Assembly (NCBI RefSeq): GCF_000264905.1
Contig: NW_006763138.1
Coordinates: 744,224 to 808,223, forward strand
From: Stereum hirsutum FP-91666 SS1
Lineage: Eukaryota > Basidiomycota > Agaricomycetes > Russulales > Stereaceae
Direction of reading: 5' to 3'
DNA: 64,000 nucleotides
Numbering within the stretch: position 1 is the first letter of the stretch; the number at the start of each line of letters is the position of its first letter. Below the pieces are notes generated by a model that had not been told where the DNA came from, searched no databases, and was given only the letters and a program-made list of their open reading frames with translations. Positions 50,865 to 61,820 of this stretch are shown here, piece by piece. The translations under genes and the position numbers were made by a program.

Positions 50865-52530
50865 CTAAGACGCCCCATTCGGCCCAAACAAGAATCTCAC
50901 TGTACCCTCATTCTTGCCCAATGCCCCAGCTCCTCCCATTCCTCCCTTCTTCATCGCCTCCCCACGGCCGCCGCCGCTGCTTCTAACATCACCAAACAGC
51001 GCAGTCCTCTCCCTCGGCTTGTGTTCTGACTCCCTCAACGATATCTTCAACCGTATGAGTTGATCGGAATTATACGGGCACGGGCTCGGTTGTGGTGGAA
51101 TATGTGGGTTTGAGGATGGGTTGAGAGCGTTGTTGCGACTTGAGTGTGGATAAGGTGAGTAAGCGGATGGAGAAGAGGGTGTGCTCGGTGAGGCGGAGGC
51201 GGAGGGATTTTGGGCTGCTGCGATGAGGAGGTCAAGGAGCGCGTGGGCGATCACTTCGGTGCCAATACGAACGAAGTCGACGTAAGTAACACAGTACGGG
51301 TGGTATATTAGTAGGTTCGGAAGGAAGTCGTGAGAAGTCGTGCAAAGTCAGACTGACGTTCAAGGTCCTCGACTTGAGCTTGGAATTTGCGCTCCCAAGG
51401 CCCATGCGTACGTAGCATCGCCGCGATCTGGTGGTCGCTCGCGCAGCCAGGTTGAGCTTGAGTCGGCCCTTTTTCGAATGAAGAGAGAAGAGCGGCGAGG
51501 TTGATGCAAGCTACGGCGACGACGTGTGGTGGGAATTGCAGGGGAGAGAGGGTGCGTTGGCTGAAGAGAAAATGGTCGGTGAGAAGGTATTTCATGAGAA
51601 TGGCGAAGGAGGCAGCAAAGAAAAAAAGAAATCACCTGTCGATTGTGAGTCTCCATGCGAACTTGGTTAGCTTTTTGGAAGCTGAGGTAGGTGGTTGAAG
51701 TGAGCGAATCTTCAGCAGAAAGGGACAAGGACGAGTCATACCTTTCAGTTCTCGACCTATTTTGATGACGTATGGGAACGGCATTCGAGACGTGAAATTG
51801 AAACATATCGTCTCTAGAATAAGTCTTTCAACTGCCAAGAGCCGTTGCCTGTCTGCTTCCACGACCTAAAGAACATATTGAAACCGCTCCTTTTCAGTAC
51901 CTCTGCCCATGCTAAGTATCAACGGGGAGCAGAAAGAGCAAGATGATGAGCGACAAAACACGTACAGCAGGGTCCATGTCGATCTCTCCTGCAATGCTCT
52001 TCGACTTTGCTGCTTGCTCGGGAAATCGAACGGCGTATGAAACCATGAGCAGCTCTCTTGGCTTTTTAAGCGTGTCATGCATCTTCGTTGAGACATAAAG
52101 GGCTGCTAGCGTGACGTCCTGAAGCGCTAGAGTTATTGCCAACACAACGACGAACCAGGAGCAGGATTCTCACATGGTAGTTGAAGTCCTTCCTAGCAAA
52201 GAAAAGATGAAACCTATGATATAGGTTCTGTGCCGTCGCAATCGTCCTTCGAGGACTATCCCATTAGGGCCACACAGACGAACGTTCAGCAGGATCCAGT
52301 TACCGAGCACAGGGGAGAATGGGAGATACCTACAAGCCCACTCGTGAACCAATTGCCTCAATGAATCCGCACGCCTGCTGCCTTGCTCTGTCTTCCTGAG
52401 TTATAGACATCTTTCCGCGTTGCTGCTCCGAAAGGATGTCTACCTCAGTAGGCGTGAAGTATGGGTGATGATGTTGTGTTTGAGAGGCGGGAAAGTGAAG
52501 AGGTGAGTCTCTCGACGAGCTTGCTTCCAT
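50865..52530 (-). CDS. CTK2: Cyclin, CTD kinase I β-subunit (Ctk2-like)
   Basis: Predicted 397-residue cyclin. Exons: 52530-52334, 52255-52174, 52118-51966, 51865-51742, 51681-51636, 51560-51358, 51253-50865. It starts with YFTPTEVDILSEQQRGK, then the cyclin box: ARQQACGFIEAIGSRVGFPR, RTIATAQNLYHRFHLFFARK, DVTLAALYVSTKMHDTLKKP, RQRLLAVERLILETICFNF and RMPFPYVIKIGREL. The second fold has KKLTKFAWRLTIDSQ and LQFPPHVVAVACINLAALL. The ICFNF-xx-RMPFPYVIK block is typical of Ctk2/cyclin-K-type transcription cyclins, which with Ctk1 and Ctk3 phosphorylate Ser2 of the Pol II CTD. The C-terminus is Ser/Pro-rich and disordered. The exon 7 acceptor (CCGAAG) was chosen because it restores the DLE-L-IAHALLDLL helix. 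Cyclin K or L is a possible alternative. Confidence 0.84.
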
Positions 52531-52882
52531 GGTTGTATTTTGTTAGAGTCTCGAAGCGTATAATAGAGAAGATAGAATGGTCAGAGGGAGCTCGAGGACA
52601 AGGTACCTCAGTGGAGGGAAGCAAGCTCAACGTCAACTAGATAAGATAACAGAATTGATAAGATTAGATGTGGCATAGCGGATCTGCGAATTGCTTCCGT
52701 TCACTTCCGTTGAAGTCACGATGATCCTCAATGGGCAGTTCAACACCGGTCTTCATCATCTCCGTCATCGACCTCGTCATGCCCGCCTCTCTCGATCCTC
52801 TTCACCATGACGCGCCTGATAATGGCGAGTTGTATATAAAGGCGGCACTGGTAGAGCTCGCTCATTAATTCCTTTCATCATC
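52531..52882. promoter_or_regulatory. Divergent promoter, CTK2 / SDR
   Basis: 352 bp between the starts of CTK2 (-) and the SDR gene (+). TATATAAA at 52833-52840 on the + strand lies 43-50 nt before the SDR ATG at 52883. No equivalent is evident for CTK2. Confidence 0.55.
52833..52840 (+). promoter_or_regulatory. TATA box of the SDR gene
   Basis: TATATAAAGG context, 43-50 nt upstream of the start codon. This implies a very short 5' UTR and a TATA-driven, probably inducible gene. Confidence 0.6.
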
Positions 52883-54164
52883 ATGGCAAGCATCCTCGGA
52901 CTTGATACCCTCAACCCCGCCACGCTTCTCAGCGGTCGCTACAAGCAAGAAGAAATACCTGACCTCACTGGGAAAGTCGCCCTCGTCACCGGTGGCTCAG
53001 CCGGCATTGGCTACCACGATGCCCTCGGGCTCGCTCGTGCTGGCGCCAAAGTTCTCACCATGTCCACCACGCCCGAGCACGGCAGGCAAGCCGAAGAGGA
53101 GATGAATCAGTTCTTGAAAAAGAATGTGCCGGGTGGAAAGGGAAGCGTGAAGTGGCACCACGTAGACTTGGGTGATCTGAAGGCGACCGATGCATTCGCG
53201 AAGAAGATCGCGGAACAGGAAGAGAGGTTGGATATCTTGATCAACAACGGGGGCATTGGCCAGGTTCCGTATGCACTCACGAAGGACGGCGTTGAGAATC
53301 ACTATGGTGTAGGTGTTTTTTTTGTCGAAATTGATGTATTTCATGTTCGTGTTGCTCACCGCATTTGTTGTCTAGGTCAATAATCTCTCTTACTATGTCC
53401 TCACCCTTCGGCTGCTTCCTCTCATGCAGAAAACCGCCGAATCCTCTACGCTGCCGACAGTACGCATTGTCATGCAATCCTCCGAACTTCACCGAGCGGC
53501 AAACTCCGATACCAAGTTTGCCTCCCTGGAGGAAATTCAAGAGAAGCGTGACCCCACGATAGCGTAAGTGCTGATACTACTCCCACTTCCTTCTACATCT
53601 TCGCCCTACTCCCGCCCCTGTATCCTCATCACCGCAAGGTGCTTGTACAAACCATCACACATACTCTATGCCATTCTAGCTACGGCCGTTCCAAACTCGG
53701 CATGATCCTCTTCGCCAAACAACTCGCCAAACGCAAACTCTCCGGCACCTCTTCTCGCAACAACATCCTCATCGCCTCCTGCCACCCAGGCACTGTCGAC
53801 ACCGACCTCCAAACCGCTTGGACACAGTCCTACGGAGTTCTTGGCCAGGTTATTGAGCCTTTGAGTCGGCTGATGGGCAAATCTGCCCCCGAGGGCGCGG
53901 AAGCCAGTTTGTGGCTTGCTACGTCGCCCGAAATTGGGACGAACAACTTTGACGAGTTCCAAGTACGTTTTTGCTTCTATCCTCTCTTTCGGAAATAGAC
54001 ATCCCTGCTTATTGTAGTTCTCAACACAGGGCGGCTACTTCTCAGAGGCGAAGGGGAAACCCGACACCGAGAGCAACCTTGCGAAGGACGAGACCGTCGC
54101 CCAGAACTTTTGGAACTTGTGCGCCGCCCAGGCGAAGAAGATACTTGGTGAGGATATTCCGTAA
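52883..54164 (+). CDS. Classical short-chain dehydrogenase/reductase (retinol-dehydrogenase-like)
   Basis: Predicted 343-residue NAD(P)-dependent oxidoreductase. Exons: 52883-53308, 53376-53563, 53680-53962, 54030-54164. The cofactor motif TGGSAGIG is near residues 37-44 (KVALVTGGSAGIGYHDALGL). Then follow HHVDLGDLKATDAF, LDILINNGGIGQVPYALTKD, VRIVMQSSELHRA (catalytic Ser), IAYGRSKLGMILFAKQL (catalytic YxxxK formed across intron 2) and CHPGTVDTDLQTAW. The intron 1 donor was placed at GTAGGT (53309) because the earlier GTGTAG would create a stop after the junction. This matches the WW-domain-oxidoreductase/retinol dehydrogenase-like SDRs common in fungi. Substrate unknown. It is TATA-driven and neighbours other oxidoreductases. 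Confidence 0.9.
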
Positions 54165-54634
54165 GATGTGCTTTGATTCTGTGTAATTCGTGAAAGATGT
54201 ATGATGTACGAGGCGCAATGTGATATCATTGGGTTTTAGCCAACTATCGTCCTTAGACACCCTCAAGATCGGTGAGGTTACCGGTAAAGGCTATTCCTTA
54301 CCTCTCGAGGTACATGTAAAAAAGAAAAAATACGGCGCCATAAGACGGCTCTGAGGCCTGATATCCGACTAAGGTCCTAGTTAGCCCTTGCCGTGTGAGG
54401 ACGCATGGAACGCAGAAGAGGGAGAGTATTCTTGCACCACGACGATTCACAGATTCTTCCCGGACAGTGACTTGGATCTTGTACACCCGATTAGCAAAAG
54501 GCAGGTGAGGTCCCATGTTTTATTCGATTACGCATGCTTCTCAACAAAAACTACTTCAACCAAATATACTCAGTTCCATTATTCGTTCCTTTCATCTCGG
54601 TGCCTCGAAAGTCGAGAGGTTGCGGGCTCAGGCC
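54165..54634. other. Convergent intergenic region, SDR / DFR-like genes
   Basis: 470 bp of shared 3' flank. Small ORFs only; no repeats or RNA signals seen. Confidence 0.5.
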
Positions 54635-56073
54635 TTAGGCATTACTGAGCTTCTTGAAGTCCAGCAAGCTATCCCTAAGCATCTCCTCCGCAGAGTGGTA
54701 CTTCAGTCCCAGAATACGTTCCGCTTTGCTGAGGTTGTACGACAGATCCCAAGGAAGGCCCTTCGTCGCACCAGGCTTGCCCTTTGGAAGATTTGGAAGG
54801 ATAGGAGGGTCGATAGAGTTTGCCACGTCCACTGTAGGTCAAACAGAGTGAGGGGGGTCAGAACTTATTTCCCTTCGACACAGAGTTGGACTCACAAAAG
54901 TCTTGCCAGAAGAAGTTGCCACCGCATACGATGAATCGTTCTCCACCTGCGTCGGGCTTCTCCACGGCGAGGGCATGTGCGAGCCCAAGATCACGGACAT
55001 CGATCCAGCAGTTGGAGTTGGTGGTCAATGCAGTCTCGTCCATCGTACCTTTGACGACGGCGTCGTAGACGGCTTGCATGGAGGTGTTGAGCGAGCTGAG
55101 GTCGTTGACTTCTTGGAGGAGGGGCTACGTGATCCCAGCCTCGATGTCAGCAAGCGAGGGTCTTCGAGAGCCGTCAGGGTATGAGAGAGAGTAGCTCACC
55201 CCGAATACCCAAGGCGGATTCAGAACGGTGAGGTCCCAGGTTATTTCAGAGGCGTTGGTCTTGACGAAATCCCAAGCAGCTACGAGGACAGGGTGGGTTT
55301 AGTATTTCACCTGCACTGCTTTTCATGAGTTCTAGTTCACTAACCTCTCTCCGCCAATGTCTTTGACGCCGTATAGAAACTTCGCACGGCTTTCGCTCCG
55401 TTCTGTTGCACGTCGGCGACAGCAGCCTCATTCCAAGATGTCTCGTCGTAGACGACCGGAGGTGTGTAACCACTTTGGAAAACGGAGGCGGAAGACGCGG
55501 TCACGACAATACGTTTGACAGACTTCCTGTGGGTCATGGGGTAAACATTAGTAAATATGATCTGTACTTTCATTACTTTGCAGTCGAGATGTTCCACGTA
55601 CCCATACTTCTTGGCTGACTCGAGAACGCCCACGGTCCCTTTGATCGCAGGCACAAGCATGTCTGGGAGGAGATACTTAAACGCCGGCCGACAGCCCATG
55701 TAAGATGAAGCTCACCGTCTGGCTCTTTGGCCCTGAAGTGGAACGGAGACGCAGTGTGTTCTATGAAATCGACACCCTTCACGGCTTCGTCGAACGCGCC
55801 TTCCTATTAATATTTAGTCTGTCAGAACCCGCACGGATGATAGGATAAAGAAGAGACTGGAGATCAGACCTTGGTAATGTCTTCCACGACCACACACTCG
55901 AACTTGTCTCCGTACTTCTCGAATAACTGCTTGAGATGGACGCCTTTGCTCTCGCTCCTGACCGTTCCACGGACAGAATATCCCCTTTCGAGGAGCGTCT
56001 GGACAACCCAGACGGCGACGTAGCCGTTGGCGCCAGTGACGAGGGCTTTGGCAGGAGGGGCGACGGCAGGCAT
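54635..56073 (-). CDS. Extended SDR, dihydroflavonol-4-reductase/Gre2-like aldehyde or ketone reductase
   Basis: Predicted 346-residue NADPH-dependent reductase. Exons: 56073-55870, 55803-55716, 55662-55602, 55526-55345, 55279-55200, 55124-54896, 54831-54635; all GT-AG. The start has ALVTGANGYVAVWVVQTLLE, then GYSVRGTVRS (NADPH ribose/phosphate contact). Later blocks are VDFIEHTASPFHF, RIVVTASSASVF (catalytic Ser), RSFYTASKTLAERAAWDFV (catalytic Tyr/Lys), WDLTVLNPPWVFG, NCWIDVRDLGLAHALAVEKP and GERFIVCGGNFFWQDF. This order matches the DFR-like fungal family that includes yeast Gre2 and aldehyde reductase II. The substrate is a carbonyl compound that cannot be named. It has its own TATA-like element about 85 nt upstream. 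Confidence 0.9.
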
Positions 56074-57524
56074 GAGTGAGGAGTGTAAAAGGTCAGGTAG
56101 GGGCGATGAAAGCGAGGGTATTTTTTGGAGGGCATCGGTCCACCGAAAAGCCCGCCTTTATACCCAGCAGTGACTCCTCCTCACAGCCAAGTCTTTCCCT
56201 CTGTAGCTTAACAATCAAGAAACGGTTCTCCAAGTGGGTCGAGTGACGTCTCGAGCATCAAGATTGGCCTGGATATGAACTGGAGAGATATCGAACATCT
56301 GTGCAGTGGCGAGCCGGATATTCTATAACGGAGAATAGTGGATCGTTGTCTGGGCAAACTTCAGACTGAACGCCACTTCCCACCCGCACTCACACTAGTC
56401 AAAAAGAGTCAGAAGGGCCCTGACTGGCGGATGGGTGCTGGTCTCACGAACACAAACCTTCCAGCGATAGACCTCTCGGGACACATAACCAGCTACCAAG
56501 CTCGCTCGCGGGGGCGTCAAGGTCCTCAGACTATCCAGCATGCCCGATAAGTATTAGAAAGAAGGCCGCGATGACAGTTGAATAAGATGCGAGGTCTCAG
56601 AAGGTTTAGCATAGAACTCAGCAGGGAGAGTCTCGCACGAGGGTTTACCTTCGAGATACTATGAGGGATCAAAGTCAGTCATCATACAATTCACGATGGC
56701 CCGCATTTTGCGGTACTTACCTGAGTTTATAGCGAAGGGTCGAAACCAAATACGAGCCTGTCGAAAACTAAACATGGTCAATAAAGCATAAGCAGGGAAG
56801 TTTTGTCACGAAGTGCACAATATGCACGACACACCTGCGCCACACCTTCCTTGAACACCTTACCACGCGTGTCCTTATCCAATCATGATTTCTGGCACTT
56901 CGTCGAAATAGCAGAGGAGAGATGTGATTTGCATTCACAACGGTACATCTAGCACCCCATCGTGACAAGAAAAAATATTCAACTGGCAAGAGACAGGCAG
57001 AAGTGAGAAAACCAAGAAAATGGATAGTCGGGAAGTCACAGCATAACAACACTGTCCAATTCGTACGACGTCGACATCGACGATGTCAAGGAATCATCAG
57101 AGTGAGCAAAGTTCAGACCAGAGAAAAACGAACCACGCTAGCCATGTACAAGTGAACCGGACAAAGAGATGTGGATGAAACGTGTATCGTACAAAACAAG
57201 TAAAAGATGTAGCAGACGAGATGGGGGTCATGATGATATCGTAACGTAGTGTGTGATTATGCCTTTGAGCGGGGAGCATGTCAGGAAAATGGAGGATCAA
57301 GAGGAAGAGATGAGTCGGCGAGGATCTCGGATAACGGATGGGCAAAGGCAGGCATACATATGACACCAAACAAAAAGGTGGCACAAGCAAGTGAACGGGA
57401 TGAGAAAGCAGATAACCAAAAGCATAAAACGAGACAGCAATGACGACTAGAATCCATGGAGAAAATCAAAACAGCAACGTACAGAACACTAGACTTCTTT
57501 TCCTTCTTCTTCTTGATACATCCC
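56074..57524. other. Intergenic, DFR-like promoter and RG-rich 3' flank
   Basis: 1.45 kb. The left part is the DFR-like promoter. The right part (near 57100-57524) should include the 3' UTR of the RG-rich gene. No supported gene; ORFs of up to 135 codons at the right end overlap the RG-rich coding exon in other frames. Confidence 0.5.
56156..56162 (-). promoter_or_regulatory. TATA-like element of the DFR-like gene
   Basis: TATAAAG on the minus strand, 83-89 nt upstream of the start codon at 56073, followed by a G/C-rich stretch. Typical spacing for a fungal TATA promoter. Confidence 0.55.
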
Positions 57525-60500
57525 CTAATCCCACTCCTTCTTGATATAAGGACGCTGACCCCTGCCCCTACCTCGTCCACCTCCCCGTCCATATCCCCTC
57601 CCCCTGGAATTCCCGTCGCCGTATCCTCTGCTGAACCCATCACCGTTCCCATCCCACCGATTCTCCCCAGAGTCGTACTGGCCGTCACCCTGCATCATCA
57701 TTCCACCACCTCCCGAAGTACCTCCCCACTCATCTCTTCCGTCATAACCGCGGTTCTCTCGCCCATGTGCATGGCCTCCGCGCTGCGGCCGGGAGCCTGA
57801 GACTGACGAGGACACGCCTACTCTCTGCCTCAAGGACGGCCCTCCGATCCTGTCCAGCAAAGGCGTATCCAAATCCTCTACCACCGGCGCTTGGAATCGC
57901 CTCCGCTTCATGGGCGGCATCTGCATGCTATCATCCTCCTCATAGTAATCTCCGTTGTCTTCCATATTCATGGTGAAGTGACCCTGACCTTGACCGTTGG
58001 ACCACGTCATTCCATTGTTGTGAGGAGGGCGTCTGGGACGACGCAAACCGTTCGTGTTTGAGCTGGGGTTGTGCATTGGCTGCGCAGTGTATTCCGGAGC
58101 CTGAGCGAATGAACCATGTGTCGCCTGATTCACATATGGAGTAGGGGTCGGCATAGTCATCATCGAAGGAGGTCCTTGAACGAACTGGACGGGAGCTTGG
58201 GCAGGCGGCACATATCCATCATGAATCGGTTGTTGGAACGAGGGCTGAGCGTCCCACACTTGCTGTGATTGCTGGTGATGGATCCGCGGCTTCTTGAACG
58301 GTGCAGGTGGCGAGTGAAAGATTGATGCTGGAGGAAATGAGGTTTGGGAAAGTGCTGGCGGCGGCTGATGGAAGGTGTCCGGTTGATGCTGACGAGGAGG
58401 ACGTCCTTCGTACTGCGTGTCGCCATTGTGAGGATACTGACGCTGCGGTCTGAAACCGCCGCGCCCTCGTCCCCGACCGCGTCCACGACCACGATATGAC
58501 GACCTTTGTGGCGGTCCCACATCCTCGTACTCGTCATCGGCCCAACCCCCGCCATTTTCGGCGTCGGCGTTTTGGGGTGTAAAACCGTTTGCGGTATTGC
58601 CCGTGTTCGTGAACCCGTCGGGTGGTGGCGGAAGGGGATTGGCGATCCATTGGCCGTTGGAGTCCTGGGTAAGAAGGAAGCTCGTACCAGGTTGCATCGT
58701 GTTCGGGACCGCTGCTCGAGGAGGTATGGAGCGGGACTATCGTGATAGTATATCAAATTAGCAACTGGGTGGATGAGAACTCAGCTGATTGACTCACATT
58801 ATGCCTAGTTGTCGACGGGGACCCATTAGATGGACGGCGTATCATCCCGCCGTGAGCGCCTTGTGGGTACTGCGCGTCTTGGCCAGGGGTGTGCGTGTCC
58901 TCTGGCGTCCAGACGACTTGAAACGCTAGAGACGATTGACGACGTGGGCGACCCAGGCTCGCTAGGTTATCCGCCACGGCGTTGTTGCTGGTAGGGAAAT
59001 GTGGGGTAGAATCCTGTGGAACATAATGGTTGCGCTGGTTTCGATTACCGGTATACGGCTGGAGGGAGCCGGCCTGCTGACGTTAACACGGTCAGTGAAT
59101 AGAAGCATTGTAACGTGCATGCAGCACGAACCTGAGCATCACCGGATCCGTTGTTGAACAACTCGGTAGGCGCATGGGGCTGTCGTCCACGTTCCTGGTG
59201 TTGGGGCAAGTTGTCGTTGTATGGCTCCCCAGGCCGGTAACAGTCGCTTACACGCCGCGGAGGTTGATCTGACGGTTGCTGATCGGGGGCGAGATAATTC
59301 GTGGTAGGGTAGGTATGACTGGAGGCTAGGCGAGGACGCTCGCGAGGGAAGTGACCATTATGCTCTGTGGAAAACGGAACGAACGTCTGTTCGAAGCCGT
59401 TGTGGGACCAGGGTGCAAACGAGGGATCACTGCCAGCTGCGGCCCCAACATTCGTAGTGTCTCGTGTCATGACAGCATTAGCAGATGCGTTTCGAGAACG
59501 AGGGGGTCCGTTGGCGGACACGTGGCGGGCGTGTGAAGGAGGAACGGCGCGCGAGCCATGGAGAGTACTATTGGAGAATGATACTCAGAGAACGCAGTAA
59601 TATGAACACTTCGTAAGAACCGACCTTGAAGATCGAGAGTGTTGGGAGGCGGATGAAGACAGAGCTCGTTGTCGCGTACTCGAACTCGCGACCTTCAGGA
59701 ACTGATCTTCCTGAGGCGGAAGCGGTGGTCCTCTCGGGCCGAACACTGAACAAACGAGGTACAGTCGCACGATACGCCACAAAAAAAGAGAACAGAGGGG
59801 CATTTATATGAGGATTGCCACTTTGTAGGGCTATAAAATACGTACGGATCATCTCAGCTTGTGATGATGAGACCTGCTGAGAAGATATATTTCGAGCTCG
59901 AGGAGGAGCATTCGAGTCTGATGCAGAGTGCCTCCGGAATCGCTCTGGCTGCGAAGTATGTAGGCTGTTCGTTTGACCCCGTATCATTTCATCATCAGAT
60001 TTGTTTAGGGAAGCAGATCCTCGGAAATCAAGAGGAGCGACGCTTTGAGCGCGCTTATACCGAACAGCATGGTTCGAAGATTGGCCGTTAGAGGCATGTC
60101 CAAAAGCTCGAGAGTCGCGGGCTGCAGTTCGCAGGTCAGAGAAGGAATCATCATCCGCCCGAGGGGGTACGGAAGAGCTACGGCCAGGCATCTGCTCTGG
60201 ACGCCAATGTCTATCATCCCAAGAAAGTCTGTCTGGAGACGCGTCTGGGGAAGTCGTGTCGTCTCGAAGTCGGTTTCCCGTCTGGGCATCATCAGAATGA
60301 CGCTCTTCGGCGTCGCTAAAATCCTGATCAGCTCGTCCATGCACTACATGGTGTGAGAACTGCGATCCGTCTCGATGCCTAGGGGGTCCGAAGCGTGAGG
60401 GCTTCCGGCCGCGACCAATAGATGTATCAGCACTAGCACCGTTCGTGACTTCGGGTGTATCCTGTATAAAGTCGGGTTTGGAAGGAAGTGGGTGCCGAAG

Positions 60501-60857
60501 TGAATGAGGGGAGTCTGGGATGGATGAATATGATGAATATGGTGAAGTGGACGCGAATGTCTGGCTGGTGTCCGCACCGGTGGACGAGTGGCGACCTGCA
60601 TCGCTGACATGGACATCGATGTGGAGGGCAAGAGGTGCTAAAGGGGCTCGTTCAGCGGTAAGAGCGTGTGAGGGATCATCGCGAGGCATGGCTTCCTCGT
60701 CGTCCCCAAGCGAGACGGCATCTTCACGGTCGTCGTCCCCTGCGCCACCCGTTTCCTCACTGACAGACGCGCCTTGATCATCCTCCTGGGATGTCGACGT
60801 TGCTTGATGTTCGTCTTCGTCGTTCTCGTAGTCGACCTGGTCGAAGTCTTCCTGCAT
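57525..60857 (-). CDS. Large disordered protein with a C-terminal RG/RGG region
   Basis: Predicted 1019 residues. Exons: 60857-59846, 59745-59625, 59567-59132, 59076-58798, 58736-57525; all GT-AG with frame kept. I recognise no folded domain. The N-terminus is very acidic (MQEDFDQVDYENDEDEHQ). The middle is Ser/Pro/His/Gln-rich. The C-terminal third carries arginine-glycine repeats in two blocks: SSYRGRGRGRGRGRGGF near residue ~690 and GRGRGYGRGGG near the end, finishing GQRPYIKKEWD. RG/RGG tracts usually bind RNA or are targets of arginine methylation, so a role in RNP assembly is plausible but only inferred. The exon 4 acceptor is a tandem CAGCAG, so the protein may vary by one Gln. The start is the first ATG, directly before the acidic block. 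Confidence 0.8.
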
Positions 60858-61820
60858 GGTGGTGGTCGTAGGTGAAGGTGGGAGAGGCGGTGAGGGGCAG
60901 GCAATGAAGGAGAGAAAAGAAGAGTTAAGGCGTCTAAACCCAAGGACAGACGCGCTCTACTCTAATTGGCGCGACACGAGTCTACACGAGGCCACGTGCC
61001 TTCGCGTTCTCCTTTATCTGAGGAGATCCCGCTCTGCCCACGCCACCCGATACCTTTCCATCCTCAAGGCGTTCGGCTGCGCTTTGTGTACGAAAGCAGC
61101 CTTGCTTTTCATAAAGTCTTTCGTCTCTCGCAAAGGCTGTCGCTGTTCCCTAACGGAACTTTGAAATCTGAAAGCCAGCAATTGTCGTCTTATCTTGTTC
61201 ATCCAGGTCCGGCGTCCTGTACTCGGCACACAACTCCAAAGAGTCCGGGCATGCGGCTGCGGTCATTGTATGGAATTGATGCATGGAACAGCCATGGGCA
61301 TCGCCACTCAACGGTGCAGGGCATATGACAGGGCCTTTGTATTTGCATCAGCATCGAGGCTATGTACAGAGGGAAGATCGAGGGGAGGCGGTTGTACAAG
61401 TCCTCAAGTATGCAGGCTGGCGTATTTGTATGCACAGGACCTCTGGTTTCTGGAAGTACCTATACATAGTTTGTACAAAGCAACGTCGCAGAGGTGTGGA
61501 GTGTGTGTTGAGTGTGTGAACGTCCAAGAATGTCGCACGCCAGACTGTTGTTTCGTGTACATCCGTCGCTCGAGGCCACACCATCAAACCATCAAGGCCT
61601 CGAAAGTGCTTAGTAAGATCCATCAGAGCAATCTGTACAGGGTCGAGCAAAGCAACGTCCGGGACGTTTTCGAGGTTTGCGGACAACAGACGCTGAAGTA
61701 CGTGAACGAAAGAAGAGGGGCAGTCGATTCAGAATGAGCGGAGCAGGTGCTGAAGGGATATATACATAGAATGGTTGTTTATCATCGGTTAGAGTAGGGT
61801 TGTCCTGCGCTCTGAAGAGC
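60858..61820. other. Intergenic, RG-rich promoter and F-box pseudogene 3' flank
   Basis: 963 bp. A 180-codon + ORF (61195-61737) is present but cysteine-rich by chance and without a recognisable motif. The segment near 60858-60960 is the presumed leader of the RG-rich gene. Nothing else is supported. Confidence 0.5.

Noticed and set aside
61195..61737. 180-codon + ORF with many cysteines
   Set aside because: No known cysteine spacing, no signal peptide, and no splice or promoter context; likely chance.
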